A stretch of DNA of 64,000 nucleotides from JAUUSJ01 sp964439395 (GCA_964439395.1 CAYTNV010000017.1:10343-74342); one strand, 5' to 3'; shown: positions 1 to 8,349, counted from the first letter of the stretch. Program-made: numbers and translations. Notes: generated by a model not told the origin, from the letters alone.

Positions 1-888
1 AACGGTATCCACTTTAATACGAACCGCAAATAAATCGTAAATCTGCTCCAATGTCTTATCCTGATTTACCATCTTCTTATAAATACTAAAGAAATGCTTT
101 ACACGTCCCTCAATCTCCGCCTTAATTCCAGCATCCTCGATATGTTTTCTAACCTCCGCCACAATACTAGAAATAAATACTTCTCTTTCTTCCTTCTGGG
201 ATTGCAAAGCTGTCTCCAATTCTTCGTATACTTCCGGACGTAAATAGCGAAGAGATAAGTCATCCAATTCTATCTTAATCTTCGAGATACCCAGCCTATG
301 TGCAATTGGCGCATAAATATCCATCGTCTCTCTCGATTTTTCTTTTTGTTTTTCTGGCTTCATATATTGCATCGTTCTCATATTATGAAGTCTATCTGCA
401 AGCTTAATTAGAATCACTCGAATATCCTTTGCCATCGCCAAAAACATTTTTCGAAGATTTTCAGCCTGAATCTCTACCTTATCCTTAGAATAAGATAATT
501 GTCCTAATTTGGTCACACCATCTACCAATAATGCAACCTCAGCGCTAAATTCTCTCGTCACGTCTTCCAAAGTAATCTCGGTATCTTCTACAATATCATG
601 CAATAGACCAGCGATAATCGTTTCTTTATCAAGTTCTAATTCTGCAAGAATTAAAGCTACACAAAGAGGATGGATAATATAAGGCTCTCCTGATTTTCTA
701 AGCTGTCCAAGATGGGCATTATTTGCCATATTGTAAGCTTTCTCAATCAAACTAAGATCCGTAGAAGGATGATACTGCTTAATCGTCTGTATGAGTCTGC
801 CATAGAGCTCTTCTGGTTTTGTAAAGTCGTCCGGTTTGCTAATCTCTTTCTTTCCCATCGTTTGGTGGGGAGTTTTTTTATCTACCAT
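1..888 (-). CDS. relA: RelA/SpoT-type (p)ppGpp synthetase/hydrolase, N-terminal part
   Basis: The gene runs off the left edge, so only about 296 N-terminal residues are visible. The protein makes and breaks the stringent-response alarmone (p)ppGpp in the cytoplasm. The translation shows an HD-type hydrolase domain (LLHDIVEDTEI, then DGVTKL, IKLADRLHNMRT and APIAHRLGI), followed by the start of the synthetase domain (DLFAVRIKVDTV). The HDxxED motif is intact, so the hydrolase half looks active. The ATG at 888 is preceded by an AAGGAGAAG ribosome site about nine bases away; an ATG just upstream in another frame stops at once. It is the last gene before a stretch filled with mobile-element debris. 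Whether the C-terminal TGS and ACT domains are present cannot be seen. Confidence 0.92.
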   Translation of the reverse strand, partial: MVDKKTPHQTMGKKEISKPDDFTKPEELYGRLIQTIKQYHPSTDLSLIEKAYNMANNAHLGQLRKSGEPYIIHPLCVALILAELELDKETIIAGLLHDIVEDTEITLEDVTREFSAEVALLVDGVTKLGQLSYSKDKVEIQAENLRKMFLAMAKDIRVILIKLADRLHNMRTMQYMKPEKQKEKSRETMDIYAPIAHRLGISKIKIELDDLSLRYLRPEVYEELETALQSQKEEREVFISSIVAEVRKHIEDAGIKAEIEGRVKHFFSIYKKMVNQDKTLEQIYDLFAVRIKVDTV

Positions 889-1035
889 ATATCATCACTT
901 CTCCTTACATCATTATTTTAAAACTTATTCTACACTATAATGATTTTTTTTGCAAGATATCTATCTTTTTTCTGACGGAAATCAATTTTTATACTTTTTG
1001 AAATAGACAAAGTAAAATGTTTTTTGGGAGGAGAC

Positions 1036-1071
1036 GCCATTCGTCAGAAAAACGTTCTTCTGACGGATGGC
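1036..1071. repeat. hairpin between relA and the intron fragment
   Basis: A near-perfect inverted repeat (GCCATTCGTCAGAA, short loop, TTCTGACGGATGGC). No T-run follows on either strand, so it is not a clear terminator. A further copy of TTTCTGACGG lies near 970. The rest of 889-1084 shows no gene. Its origin is unknown; it lies just beyond the end of the group II intron homology. Confidence 0.5.
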
Positions 1072-1084
1072 TGTGTACTGGAGA

Positions 1085-1343
1085 AACGTTAGGGAATATG
1101 TATCCGCCACATTTACTCTGCTACTACAAATATGATAGTTATTAGACTTCGTTGCTTTTAACCAACTTATCTCTCGTAGCCTAGCCTTCTATGTGATTTC
1201 TGTCCGTCGGACCAGAGGTTTGCTTACAGCTTCCTTCCGATTCTACCTCACAATAAACACCCTTGCTGTTCATCTATACACTTCCCACTATCCGGGCGTG
1301 TTCGGGACTTTCACCCGTTAGAACACATCCATGGCGCGCAAAC
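1085..1343 (-). mobile_element. 5' fragment of a class IIC group II intron (domain I)
   Basis: Read on the minus strand from about 1343, the sequence carries hallmarks of domain I of bacterial class C introns of the Oceanobacillus O.i.I1 type: GGGTGAAAGTCCCGAACA, GCAAGGGTGT, GAAGGAAGC, GCAAACCTCTGGTC, AAGGCTAGG and CAGAGTAAATG, in the expected order. The match fades around 1090. There is no reverse transcriptase, domain V or domain VI, so this is a dead 5' remnant. The usual GTGYG start is not intact. It begins within a few bases of the T-run of the pyrBI terminator, which is the preferred insertion site of class C introns. The comparison is from memory, not from an alignment. Confidence 0.8.
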
Positions 1344-1344
1344 T

Positions 1345-1385
1345 AAAAAGAGCCACAGCAAAATACTTTTTACTGTGACTCTCCT
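1345..1385 (-). terminator. intrinsic terminator of pyrBI
   Basis: Minus-strand hairpin GAGTCACAGTAAAAAG/TATTTTGCTGTGGCTC followed by TTTTT, about 30 bases after the pyrI stop. The group II intron fragment starts immediately after it. Confidence 0.85.
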
Positions 1386-1412
1386 TAATATATTCCTCAT
1401 CATACAAAACAA

Positions 1413-1838
1413 TCAATTCTTACTAGATTTCTTCATCTCGCAATACTGACAGCGATAAATCCTCTTCTCTCTATCCACAAGTCTAAAAATCTGGTCAATC
1501 TCTGGCTCCACCGATGTAATACATCTTGGATTCTTACACTTTGCTATATTGACAAGCTTCTCTGGAAGCTCCACCTTTCTCTTCTCCACAATCTTGCCAT
1601 CTTGAATGACACAGACAGTTACATCTGGGTCAATATATCCAAGTACATCCACATTTAAGTCAAATTGGTCTGCAATCTTAATAATATCTTTCTTACCCAT
1701 CTTCTTGCTTGAAACATTTTTAATAATTGCAACAGAGCACTTCAGGTCATCAAGACCTAAATCATTATAAAGTCTCATGCTCTCCCCAGCGGTGATATGA
1801 TCTAATACAATTCCATTTTTAATACTATCTATCTTCAT
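1413..1838 (-). CDS. pyrI: aspartate carbamoyltransferase regulatory chain
   Basis: This 141-residue protein is the regulatory subunit of aspartate carbamoyltransferase. It binds nucleotides and holds catalytic trimers together in pyrimidine biosynthesis. The N-terminal allosteric domain shows GIVLDHITAG and VAIIKNVSSKKMGKKDIIKI. The C-terminal zinc domain has the four expected cysteines (KCKNPRC and CQYC). Length is normal for the family. The upstream partner pyrB is separated by about 700 bases of decayed IscB element instead of the usual few bases, so pyrI is far from its normal operon position. No strong ribosome site precedes the ATG, and no promoter was found between the element and pyrI, so expression presumably depends on read-through or an unrecognised promoter. 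Confidence 0.93.
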   Translation of the reverse strand: MKIDSIKNGIVLDHITAGESMRLYNDLGLDDLKCSVAIIKNVSSKKMGKKDIIKIADQFDLNVDVLGYIDPDVTVCVIQDGKIVEKRKVELPEKLVNIAKCKNPRCITSVEPEIDQIFRLVDREKRIYRCQYCEMKKSSKN

Positions 1839-1959
1839 TATAATCAGGCTCAGACACTCGTGACTTGAATCATGAGAAGAGAGCCTCTCTCCTTTCTATT
1901 GACATACTTTTTCTATTTTCTATCAGTTGTAAATATTTACAAGAAACTGAACCATCTGC

Positions 1960-2369
1960 ATTGACTCGAAGATGTGTATCGACTTTATTTTTAACAGAAG
2001 GAGCGAGCCATCCTTTTTTCTTTGTATAGGTTTGATTTTCAAATCGAGCTTTTCGATAACGTAGCCGATTGCTTCGAGTACGTCTATTTTCTCTTCGAGT
2101 GGATAGTAAAGTTACAATATCATTCCGAAGTTCTACACTGGATGCATATCATGCTTTTTCTTTTGTTGTTGCAGATAATCCAATCATTTTGCTTCCCGCA
2201 TCTATTCCAAGTATAATTTCTTGTGTGATATTTTACATTCAAAACAAAGTTGAATCGTAAAGGGTTCGGTTCTTTTTACTTTTGCTTGTTTATTTTTTAA
2301 TCATTTTCTTGCTTTTGCTTCGGTACAAGGCATCAAAGGATTTCTTTATAGATTCAGTACATATACCAT
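1960..2369 (-). pseudogene. decayed IscB (RRXRR/RuvC-I nuclease) gene, 3' truncated
   Basis: From an ATG at 2369, with AGGAGG upstream, the translation begins MVYVLN, hits a stop, then continues RNPLMPC, KQAKVKRTEPFTIQL, shifts frame and gives the RuvC-I motif GIDAGSKMIGLSATT, then VELRNDIVTLLSTRRENRR, RYRKARFENQ and KKKGWLAPSV. This is the N-terminal order of IscB, the IS200/IS605-associated ancestor of Cas9: PLMP-type start, RuvC-I and arginine-rich bridge helix. At least two in-frame stops and one frameshift are present. Homology ends near 1960, so the HNH domain and RuvC-II and -III are lost. It cannot make a working nuclease. Confidence 0.85.
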
Positions 2370-2374
2370 GTCTT

Positions 2375-2535
2375 TATGACCTCCTGTATGTCAGAATAAA
2401 GTAGCCTTCGACCAAGTTATGCTGTGGTTTCTTGATAACAACATGGTTCCTACCCATCAGAACGGTTTAATCCCTATCCTTAGAGGAGTGAACTAGACGA
2501 ATCTTGAATTCTTTCAATCCTGTAACTTTAGTCAT
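2375..2535 (-). ncRNA. probable omega-RNA (HEARO) remnant upstream of the IscB pseudogene
   Basis: The 160 bases directly upstream of the IscB start are richer in GC than the surroundings and non-coding. On the minus strand they contain GATTCGTCTAGTTCACTCC, GGGATTAAACC, and AACCATGTTGTTATC followed by CACAGCATAACTTGGTCG. IscB guide RNAs (HEARO/omega-RNA) lie in this position and carry a similar CGTCTAATTCACCCC...GGTTAAAC block. The 5' edge abuts the pyrB stop codon, so the guide end would have pointed into the pyrB side. The assignment rests on position and remembered motifs; no structure was computed. Confidence 0.55.
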
Positions 2536-2538
2536 AGG

Positions 2539-3462
2539 TTATTGTCCTGGCTTCACCCCTAACATTGTCATAATTAACGCCATTCTAATATATTTTCCAT
2601 TGAGTACCTGCTCAAAATAACAAGCTCTTGGATCTTTGTCCACCTTTACAGAAATTTCATTTACTCTTGGAAGTGGATGGAGAATCGCCAAATCTTTCTT
2701 AGCAGTCTCTAATTTTTCTAAATCCAAAATATACGTATCTTTTAATCGAATATAATCTGCTTCATTGAAAAATCTCTCTTTTTGTACTCTTGTCATATAT
2801 AAAATATCAAGTTCTGGCATAACCTCCTCCATAGAAGTCACTTCTTTATATGGAAGATTCTTTTTCTCAAATACATCTTTTTTCAAATATTCTGGGATTT
2901 GAAGTTCTTCTGGTGAAATCAAAATATAGTCAATTCCTTCATACCTGGAAAGTGCCTTAATGAGAGAGTGAACCGTACGTCCAAACTTTAAGTCCCCGCA
3001 AAATCCTACTTTTAAATTGCTAAGTCTACCTTTTTTTCTGCGGATAGTAAGTAAATCTGTCAAAGTCTGTGTTGGATGGTTATGACCACCATCACCTGCA
3101 TTGATAACAGGAATATTTACTGTGTTTGCTGCCACAAAAGGAGCCCCCTCCTTTGGATGTCTCATAGCAATAATATCGGCATAACATTCAACAACTTTCA
3201 CTGTATCAGCAACACTCTCACCTTTCGCAGAGGAAGAAGAATCTGCTGAAGAAAAACCAAGCACATTACCTCCAAGCTCCATCATAGCAGCTTCAAAACT
3301 CAAACGAGTTCTTGTACTTGGTTCAAAAAATAAGGTAGCGAGTTTTTTGTACTTGCATACCTCTCTATATTTGTCTTTATTCAAAATAATGTCATCGGCT
3401 AAGTCAAGCATCTGGTCAATTTCTTCTACAGATAAATCCATAGGATCGATTAAATGTTTCAT
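2539..3462 (-). CDS. pyrB: aspartate carbamoyltransferase catalytic chain
   Basis: This 307-residue enzyme joins carbamoyl phosphate and aspartate to form N-carbamoyl-aspartate, the committed step of pyrimidine synthesis. The carbamoyl-phosphate loop FEPSTRTRLSFEAAM (about residues 48-62) is intact. SSAKGESVADTVK, the aspartate-domain MTRVQKERF and LHPLPRVNEI are also present. Length is standard. The MKHLIDPMDLSVEE start matches the family, although no strong ribosome site lies directly before it; an AGGAGG is about 50 bases upstream. A good promoter gives a leader of roughly 210 bases. The stop is followed directly by the IscB/omega-RNA remnant that separates it from pyrI. Confidence 0.95.
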   Translation of the reverse strand: MKHLIDPMDLSVEEIDQMLDLADDIILNKDKYREVCKYKKLATLFFEPSTRTRLSFEAAMMELGGNVLGFSSADSSSSAKGESVADTVKVVECYADIIAMRHPKEGAPFVAANTVNIPVINAGDGGHNHPTQTLTDLLTIRRKKGRLSNLKVGFCGDLKFGRTVHSLIKALSRYEGIDYILISPEELQIPEYLKKDVFEKKNLPYKEVTSMEEVMPELDILYMTRVQKERFFNEADYIRLKDTYILDLEKLETAKKDLAILHPLPRVNEISVKVDKDPRACYFEQVLNGKYIRMALIMTMLGVKPGQ

Positions 3463-3677
3463 AAAATTTTTTCAGGCACAAAACTCACTACTTTTAAATG
3501 ATGAGCGAAGTGCCGTCCTCCTTTCTGTCAAATAACATTCTCTTGTTTCAATGAATTTTAACTTTTGGTACGACGCATAAGTATGAAGAGCTATTAAATG
3601 TTAAGCCAAAACAAACGAATTTGTTTTATCTCACCGCTTGACATAGGCTTTCTCTCGAAAATTGTCTTCTGTCTGAT

Positions 3678-3706
3678 ATATTACCTTTTTTGTCTTATCC
3701 TGTCAA
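3678..3706 (-). promoter_or_regulatory. sigma-A promoter of pyrBI with long leader
   Basis: Minus strand TTGACA (3706-3701), 17-base spacer, TAATAT (3683-3678); transcription should start near 3671. The leader to the pyrB start (3463-3671) contains an 8-bp hairpin closed by a TTCG loop (AAAACAAA/TTTGTTTT) near 3610-3630 and a detached AGGAGG near 3515. Such a leader could carry pyrimidine-responsive control, but no PyrR-type loop is recognisable. Confidence 0.75.
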
Positions 3707-3776
3707 TCATTTTCTTTATTTTAAAACATAATTTCCCCATTATAGGTAATATTTTACTTTTTCCTATATATTGTAA

Positions 3777-3812
3777 AAAAACTGAAGCGATATCATATAT
3801 CACTCCAGTTTT
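3777..3812 (-). terminator. intrinsic terminator of the DUF2156 gene
   Basis: Minus-strand stem AAAACTGGAGTGATAT/ATATCGCTTCAGTTTT ending in a T-run, 12 bases after the stop of the gene at 3824. Confidence 0.85.
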
Positions 3813-3823
3813 CTCCCTATTTT

Positions 3824-4747
3824 TTAACTCGCAATGGGCAATAAGTTAGCTTCTGCCTTTAAAAATGCCATACCTCTCTCTGCCATCATCACTGGTCGAT
3901 AAGAAAGTTTCGCCTTGCGAAGTCCCTCCTCGCCGCAGTCCTCCTCGCGGTTAATATAACGATATTCACTTGCCTCATGCTCTGCAAACTGCTGGTTAAT
4001 CATAGGATAAGCTCCCTGAATCATACCAAATGCCTTTTCAAAATGGACAACAAATGTATCCTCATTAATAGGCTCACCCATCGCAAAAGCAATAATCTTA
4101 CCTTCCGCACGGATTGCTCCGCCGACAAGACCTAGCTGCTCCATATGCATAAGAGCTGTTTTTGCTGCACATGCTTCTGCATTCTTTTCATCATCTTCTA
4201 TTACTTCCTCATTCTTACAGTTTGCCTCTTTCCAAATCTTTAGCATCTCTAGACATTCCTGTCTATTCTCATCTGAGATGGACTCATAACTCCACTCGTG
4301 ATTTTCTTTAAATTTATTAATATGATTTCTCTTTCCATGGAATTTTTTCCCTTTTAAAGTAATCAAATCTTTTGATTCGTAAATATAATCCTCGTCATCT
4401 CTGCTATAGAGAACTTCTATCTCGCCTGAATAAAACTCTTCTAGACAGACTTCATTCTCCTTTGTAATATTATGGAGGCAAAATGGAATATCATTCTCCT
4501 TACAATATGCACGAATCTCATCTAAAGCCTTCTTTGCATCGCCATGTCCGATTGGATAACTAAAACTTACAAAATCATGCTCCGCCTTAATTACTAACAT
4601 ATCCTCCACAATAGCAAATTCCTCATTATAATAATCCTTCCATACATAAGACGCTGCAAAGGATTTATCGCAGATTCTTGAATTTACTTTACTAAAATAA
4701 TAATCAAAAGTTTCTTTGTCACTTAATTGGATTTTCTGAAATCTCAT
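3824..4747 (-). CDS. DUF2156 (phosphatidylglycerol lysyltransferase C-terminal-like) protein
   Basis: This soluble 307-residue protein resembles the GNAT-like C-terminal half of lysyl-phosphatidylglycerol synthases (DUF2156) without the membrane flippase half. Typical features are an early RICDKSFAASYVWKDYY-type segment, GKKFHGKRNHINKFK near the centre, GGAIRAEGKIIAFAMGEP, and a C-terminal YINREEDCGEEGLRKAKLSYRP. In related stand-alone proteins this module is thought to transfer an aminoacyl group, but the substrate is unknown here. It has an AGAGGAGA ribosome site and its own terminator, so it is probably monocistronic. Family assignment is good; function is only inferred. Confidence 0.82.
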   Translation of the reverse strand: MRFQKIQLSDKETFDYYFSKVNSRICDKSFAASYVWKDYYNEEFAIVEDMLVIKAEHDFVSFSYPIGHGDAKKALDEIRAYCKENDIPFCLHNITKENEVCLEEFYSGEIEVLYSRDDEDYIYESKDLITLKGKKFHGKRNHINKFKENHEWSYESISDENRQECLEMLKIWKEANCKNEEVIEDDEKNAEACAAKTALMHMEQLGLVGGAIRAEGKIIAFAMGEPINEDTFVVHFEKAFGMIQGAYPMINQQFAEHEASEYRYINREEDCGEEGLRKAKLSYRPVMMAERGMAFLKAEANLLPIAS

Positions 4748-4985
4748 AAATTCTCCTCTTCTCTCATATATAAAACAAAGTGTTCTCTGCCTTTTTCCAA
4801 TTCTTTTTAGAGCTTGGTTCTCTCAGCAAATGACCAAAATCTATCCAAGTCCGTAAAAGAAATCTTTTTTCTAAGAGGTCTTTTCATTAATCTATTTATT
4901 TAATAGCCATCATTATAGATGAAATTTTATTTGTTTTTCTTTGCGGCTCCAAAAAATCACTCTCGCCGCTTAATTAAAATTTTTA

Positions 4986-5996
4986 TCATCTATAGGCTGC
5001 CATATCAATAAGCTCTACATCTTTTGTAATATATCCCTCTTTTATCGGCTGAGTCTTCGTATAATCTGTCGATAAATATTTTTTATTATCATCGGCAAAT
5101 ACAGTTACTATTGTACTATCTTTTCCAAGCTTATTTTGAGCCATAATACTTCCCACTAGATTTGCCCCAGAAGAAATCCCAACGCCGACACCAAGTTTTC
5201 TAGAAATCATCTGTGCCATAATGATAGCATCTCCATCATCAACGGAGACAACATCTGACATTTCCTCCATATGCAAAATAGATGGAACAAACTCATCTGA
5301 AATTCCCTCAATTCGATGTTTTCCTACTTTATAGCCTGTTGAAATTGTCGGCGAGTTAAGTGGCTCAAGTGGATAAACTTGACATCTTGGATTGCTATCT
5401 CTTAATCTTCTTCCAATTCCCATAATCGTTCCACCAGTTCCCACACCAGCAACAACGCCATCTGCCTTCTTACCAAGTACGGCAAGTTGTTTCACAATCT
5501 CATCTCCTGTTGTTATATAATGAGCCATTGTATTGTCCTCATTAGAAAATTGTCTTGGAAGAAAAACATCTCCTTTCTTTGCCAACTCCTCTGTGAGAGC
5601 GATAGAGCCTAAAAATCCGCCCTCTTCTCTTGAGACAAGTCTAACTTTAGCGCCATAGCTTTTCATAATATTAATTCTTTCCATGCTCATCCAATCTGGA
5701 ATATAAATAATAACTTCATGTCCTAAATAAGAACCAAGTGCGGAAAAAGCAATACCTGTATTGCCGCTTGTTGCCTCCACAATTTTATCTGTCTCTTTAA
5801 TCATTCCATCTTCATAAGCTTTTTTCAAAATATGATATGCTACTCTATCTTTAATACTTCCTGATAAGTTATAATACTCTGCCTTAGCATAAATTACTCT
5901 TGGCTCCCCCTTGTAAGTCAACTTTATCTCTAATAATGGAGTATGGGAAATCATCGGAGCAATCTTAGCAAATTTTTCTTTTACTGTCTGATTCAC
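4986..5996 (-). CDS. PLP-dependent cysteine synthase family protein
   Basis: This 336-residue fold-type II PLP enzyme belongs to the cysteine synthase/cystathionine beta-synthase family. The PLP lysine lies in NLSGSIKDR (about residue 48), the substrate loop in EATSGNTGIAF, the phosphate cup in GVGTGGT and the ring-nitrogen region in GISSGAN. It probably uses O-acetyl- or O-phosphoserine, or a related beta-substituted serine, but the family also includes enzymes with other amino-acid substrates. The start is GTG at 5996, eight bases after AGGAAG. A promoter with an adjacent inverted repeat lies upstream. A GC-rich inverted repeat (GCGGC/GCCGC) between 4935 and 4976 may end the transcript, but its T-run is weak; the rest of 4748-4985 holds nothing recognisable. 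Confidence 0.88.
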   Translation of the reverse strand: MNQTVKEKFAKIAPMISHTPLLEIKLTYKGEPRVIYAKAEYYNLSGSIKDRVAYHILKKAYEDGMIKETDKIVEATSGNTGIAFSALGSYLGHEVIIYIPDWMSMERINIMKSYGAKVRLVSREEGGFLGSIALTEELAKKGDVFLPRQFSNEDNTMAHYITTGDEIVKQLAVLGKKADGVVAGVGTGGTIMGIGRRLRDSNPRCQVYPLEPLNSPTISTGYKVGKHRIEGISDEFVPSILHMEEMSDVVSVDDGDAIIMAQMISRKLGVGVGISSGANLVGSIMAQNKLGKDSTIVTVFADDNKKYLSTDYTKTQPIKEGYITKDVELIDMAAYR

Positions 5997-6034
5997 GACT
6001 TTTCTTCCTTTCTATTAGCAATCCCTAGTTAATT

Positions 6035-6082
6035 ACTATAGCATAAAATAAATTTAAATACAACGGTAAATTTTGCTTTACC
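6035..6082 (-). promoter_or_regulatory. promoter and operator-like repeat of the cysteine synthase-like gene
   Basis: Minus strand TTGTAT (6063-6058), 17-base spacer, TATAGT (6040-6035). Just upstream of the -35 is GGTAAA-N6-TTTACC (6082-6065), a perfect 6-bp inverted repeat well placed for a regulator. It does not look like the Bacillus CymR site; the regulator is unknown. Confidence 0.6.
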
Positions 6083-6173
6083 AAAAATAGATAAATTATG
6101 AAATCTTATATTGATTTTTATTATATTTATAGAAAACGACAAAATATTGTCCCGAATTTTACCAAGACATAGT

Positions 6174-6200
6174 AAAAAAGGATACCATTAACGGCATCCT
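6174..6200 (-). terminator. intrinsic terminator after the FeoA-like gene
   Basis: Minus-strand GGATGCC/GGTATCC hairpin with a 6-base loop followed by TTTTTT, about 43 bases beyond the stop at 6244. Confidence 0.88.
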
Positions 6201-6243
6201 CTACTGTCCCTATCTTATATTCATTGATCACCCTAACGGTCTA

Positions 6244-6456
6244 TCAGATTTTCACTTTATCTGCCGTGTCCTTATCAAGTGCCAAAAATTTACCATTTAC
6301 ATTAATAATAATATTGCCAAAATAAGAACTGACAACTTCGATTAATGTACCTGGTCTTAGCGCAACCATTCCTGTTAAATTTTCATTACAATAATCACTA
6401 AAATTCCACTTGACTGTATCGATTGTTCCCACGTTTGCCTGTGATAATGCTATCAT
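6244..6456 (-). CDS. small FeoA-like domain protein
   Basis: This 70-residue protein has the look of a FeoA/SH3-like beta-barrel: GMVALRPGTLIEVVSS, then IIINVNGKFLALDKDTADKV, matching the LGL.PG..V.V....G..I.I.....ALR...A pattern of FeoA. FeoA proteins assist the FeoB iron transporter, but no feoB lies nearby and the N-terminal half (ANVGTIDTVKWNF) is less typical. It has a strong AAGGAG site, is flanked by its own terminator and appears monocistronic. The function in iron uptake is only an inference from the fold. Confidence 0.6.
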   Translation of the reverse strand: MIALSQANVGTIDTVKWNFSDYCNENLTGMVALRPGTLIEVVSSYFGNIIINVNGKFLALDKDTADKVKI

Positions 6457-6700
6457 AATAACATCTCCTTCCCAAAATACCTTTTCTTTTCACTCATAAC
6501 TTCTAATTACTGTTTCAAAAGACTTTATTAAACAATAACTCAACTACTTTTATTCAATATTTAAATTAAGCCTTTCTATATCATATTATCTGCTATTTCA
6601 CTTTGCTTATTCCTGTTCTTCTTTCTTATATTTATTGTACCATGAAAGGGGTACGGGGAGTCAATTATAACTTTCGTACAACGTTCTAATCTTTCCTTGT

Positions 6701-6795
6701 TGATTCTAATTAATTCTACAATAAACTAATTCTTCATTGGGAAGGCTAATGATTTCTAATTGATTCTAATTTTACTTTCAATAAACTAATTTCTA
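6701..6795. repeat. two-copy 60-bp direct repeat
   Basis: TGATTCTAAT-N10-ATAAACTAATT occurs at 6701-6731 and again at 6761-6791, exactly 60 bases apart; intervening bases differ. It lies downstream of the DnaJ-domain gene in the 353-base gap 6457-6809, which otherwise shows only AT-rich sequence. No terminator or protein was found in it. Confidence 0.6.
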
Positions 6796-6809
6796 TTTGT
6801 ATTAGCTAC

Positions 6810-7454
6810 TTAAATATAGCAACACATACTTCCTGGGCACATAAGATTACAGCAAAGCTGCATCATACAACATTGAACACAACTGCCACTTCCATACGGT
6901 GTCATACCTCCATATGGATTGCCTTTTTGCGTATACCATGTCATACCATTTTGAAGCTGATTTTGAAATTGACGATAGAGCATATTGTCTGGCTCTAATG
7001 CAACAGCATGCTCAGCATGCTCGTTTGCTATTACATTATTGCCAACTCCCATATTGGCTCTGGCACTTAAATAATACCAAAGAGCCGTTCGATTCACAAT
7101 CTGATTCAAGACATTTAAAGCTTCGCTATAATAACCACTACTAATATAGTTTGTTGCAGCTTTATAATAATTGCCCTCCTGCTCATCCTCATACTCTCTC
7201 TGTGACTTTGAATAGGCTCCACCATATCCAGCATTTTGTTCGCCATATCCTGTGCCCTGACCGCCCCCACTTCGAATTTTCATGATCGTCTCATACGCCG
7301 ACTGCACCTCTTTAAATTTTCTCTCAGCCTCATCCTTATTTGGATTATTAATATTGGCATCTGGATGATATTTTTTGCTCAACCTTCGATATGCTTTCTT
7401 CACTTCTTCATCCGATGCATTCTCTGACACACCAAGTATTTTATATGGATCCAT
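6810..7454 (-). CDS. DnaJ-domain protein with cysteine-rich tail
   Basis: A 214-residue J-domain protein, not a full DnaJ. Residues 3-65 form the J domain with DPYKILGVSENASDEEVKKAY and the HPD motif in KKYHPDAN, which stimulates Hsp70 ATPase activity. A Gly-rich linker follows, then a TPR-like helical stretch (about 95-165), and a tail crowded with cysteines (CVQCCMMQLCC...CPGSMCC). The tail may bind metal or be acylated. It is the last gene of a likely operon with the DUF5685 gene 46 bases upstream. Such J-protein/DUF5685 pairs are common in Lachnospiraceae; the client is unknown. Confidence 0.85.
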   Translation of the reverse strand: MDPYKILGVSENASDEEVKKAYRRLSKKYHPDANINNPNKDEAERKFKEVQSAYETIMKIRSGGGQGTGYGEQNAGYGGAYSKSQREYEDEQEGNYYKAATNYISSGYYSEALNVLNQIVNRTALWYYLSARANMGVGNNVIANEHAEHAVALEPDNMLYRQFQNQLQNGMTWYTQKGNPYGGMTPYGSGSCVQCCMMQLCCNLMCPGSMCCYI

Positions 7455-7500
7455 CTCTCTTCCTCATTCTCCCTTTCTACTATTTATTATTTCCCATTTT

Positions 7501-8349
7501 TCATTTGGTTTTATTTTCCCTTTCTTCTCCTGTATTTCTATTTTTCACTTCCTCATACTTTACCCATACTCCTGCATAAAGTATATTTCTTAAAAGTTCT
7601 ATATTTTCCAAAATTGGCAGCTGCTCAAATACTCTCGTACACTCTGCCATCATCATAAGAAGAATTTTGCCGACTTTTTCATCAAACTTTTCTTCCCTGC
7701 TCATCTTCAAAAACGGATTATAATTTCCTTTCTCTAAATCATCGAAAAAATCATCATAGGCATCCATCAAATAAATAAATTTTCCAAGAAAAAATCCCAT
7801 CATTCTCAAGCTCTGCTGCCACTCATCTTCTTTATAGATAAAAAGCTCTGCCATAATATTTCCAAAATATCCCGCCATCTCATCGATATTTTGATTATTT
7901 TGTCTCTCACCCTCATTAATTTTTCTCATCCAATAAGATATATTTCTCAGCTTTTTTGGGTATTTCTTTTTTAAATTTTTACTTTTTTCTCTTATAAGCT
8001 CTAATAAAGCTTTTGAACGAAATTTTCTCTCATCTTGCCAGTCATCACGACATTTATAATAAGTCATAATCGTTGACATATCCGCAATATACTGTCCAAT
8101 TTCATTTTTTCGAGTAAGCTGCCTTTTAGCAGGATTTAGTCCACATCTCTCTCTGGCTGTTACCGTCTCAGGTTCATAGAGAGCTGTCAGCAAAATATAA
8201 ATAAATGTCATATCATAGGACAATAAAAGTCTTGAAAAATTTCCACTACTCTTTTTTAGCTCCTTACATAAACCACAGTAATAGCTTCGATAGACATCAA
8301 ATTCCTTAAATTTTATTTCCGGTTTATTTAGTATAATATATCCAAACAA
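7501..8349 (-). CDS. DUF5685 family protein
   Basis: This soluble, largely helical 282-residue protein starts MFGYIILNKPEIKFKEF and contains RSYYCGLCKELKK and RCGLNPAKR, which match DUF5685. Acidic clusters such as YLMDAYDDFFDDLEKG recall aspartate-rich helical enzymes or metal sites, but no activity is established. The likely start is TTG at 8349 with GGAG seven bases upstream. It pairs with the downstream J-domain gene, suggesting a joint role in assembly or folding. A terminator separates it from the zinc-ribbon gene upstream. Confidence 0.8.
   Translation of the reverse strand: MFGYIILNKPEIKFKEFDVYRSYYCGLCKELKKSSGNFSRLLLSYDMTFIYILLTALYEPETVTARERCGLNPAKRQLTRKNEIGQYIADMSTIMTYYKCRDDWQDERKFRSKALLELIREKSKNLKKKYPKKLRNISYWMRKINEGERQNNQNIDEMAGYFGNIMAELFIYKEDEWQQSLRMMGFFLGKFIYLMDAYDDFFDDLEKGNYNPFLKMSREEKFDEKVGKILLMMMAECTRVFEQLPILENIELLRNILYAGVWVKYEEVKNRNTGEERENKTK

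Noticed and set aside
2022..2260. Two overlapping plus-strand reading frames of about 63 codons
   Set aside because: They are antisense shadows of the IscB remnant on the minus strand; their composition is hydrophobic noise.
3463..3671. PyrR attenuator in the pyrB leader
   Set aside because: The leader is long enough, but no PyrR-type anti-antiterminator loop or classical terminator was seen.
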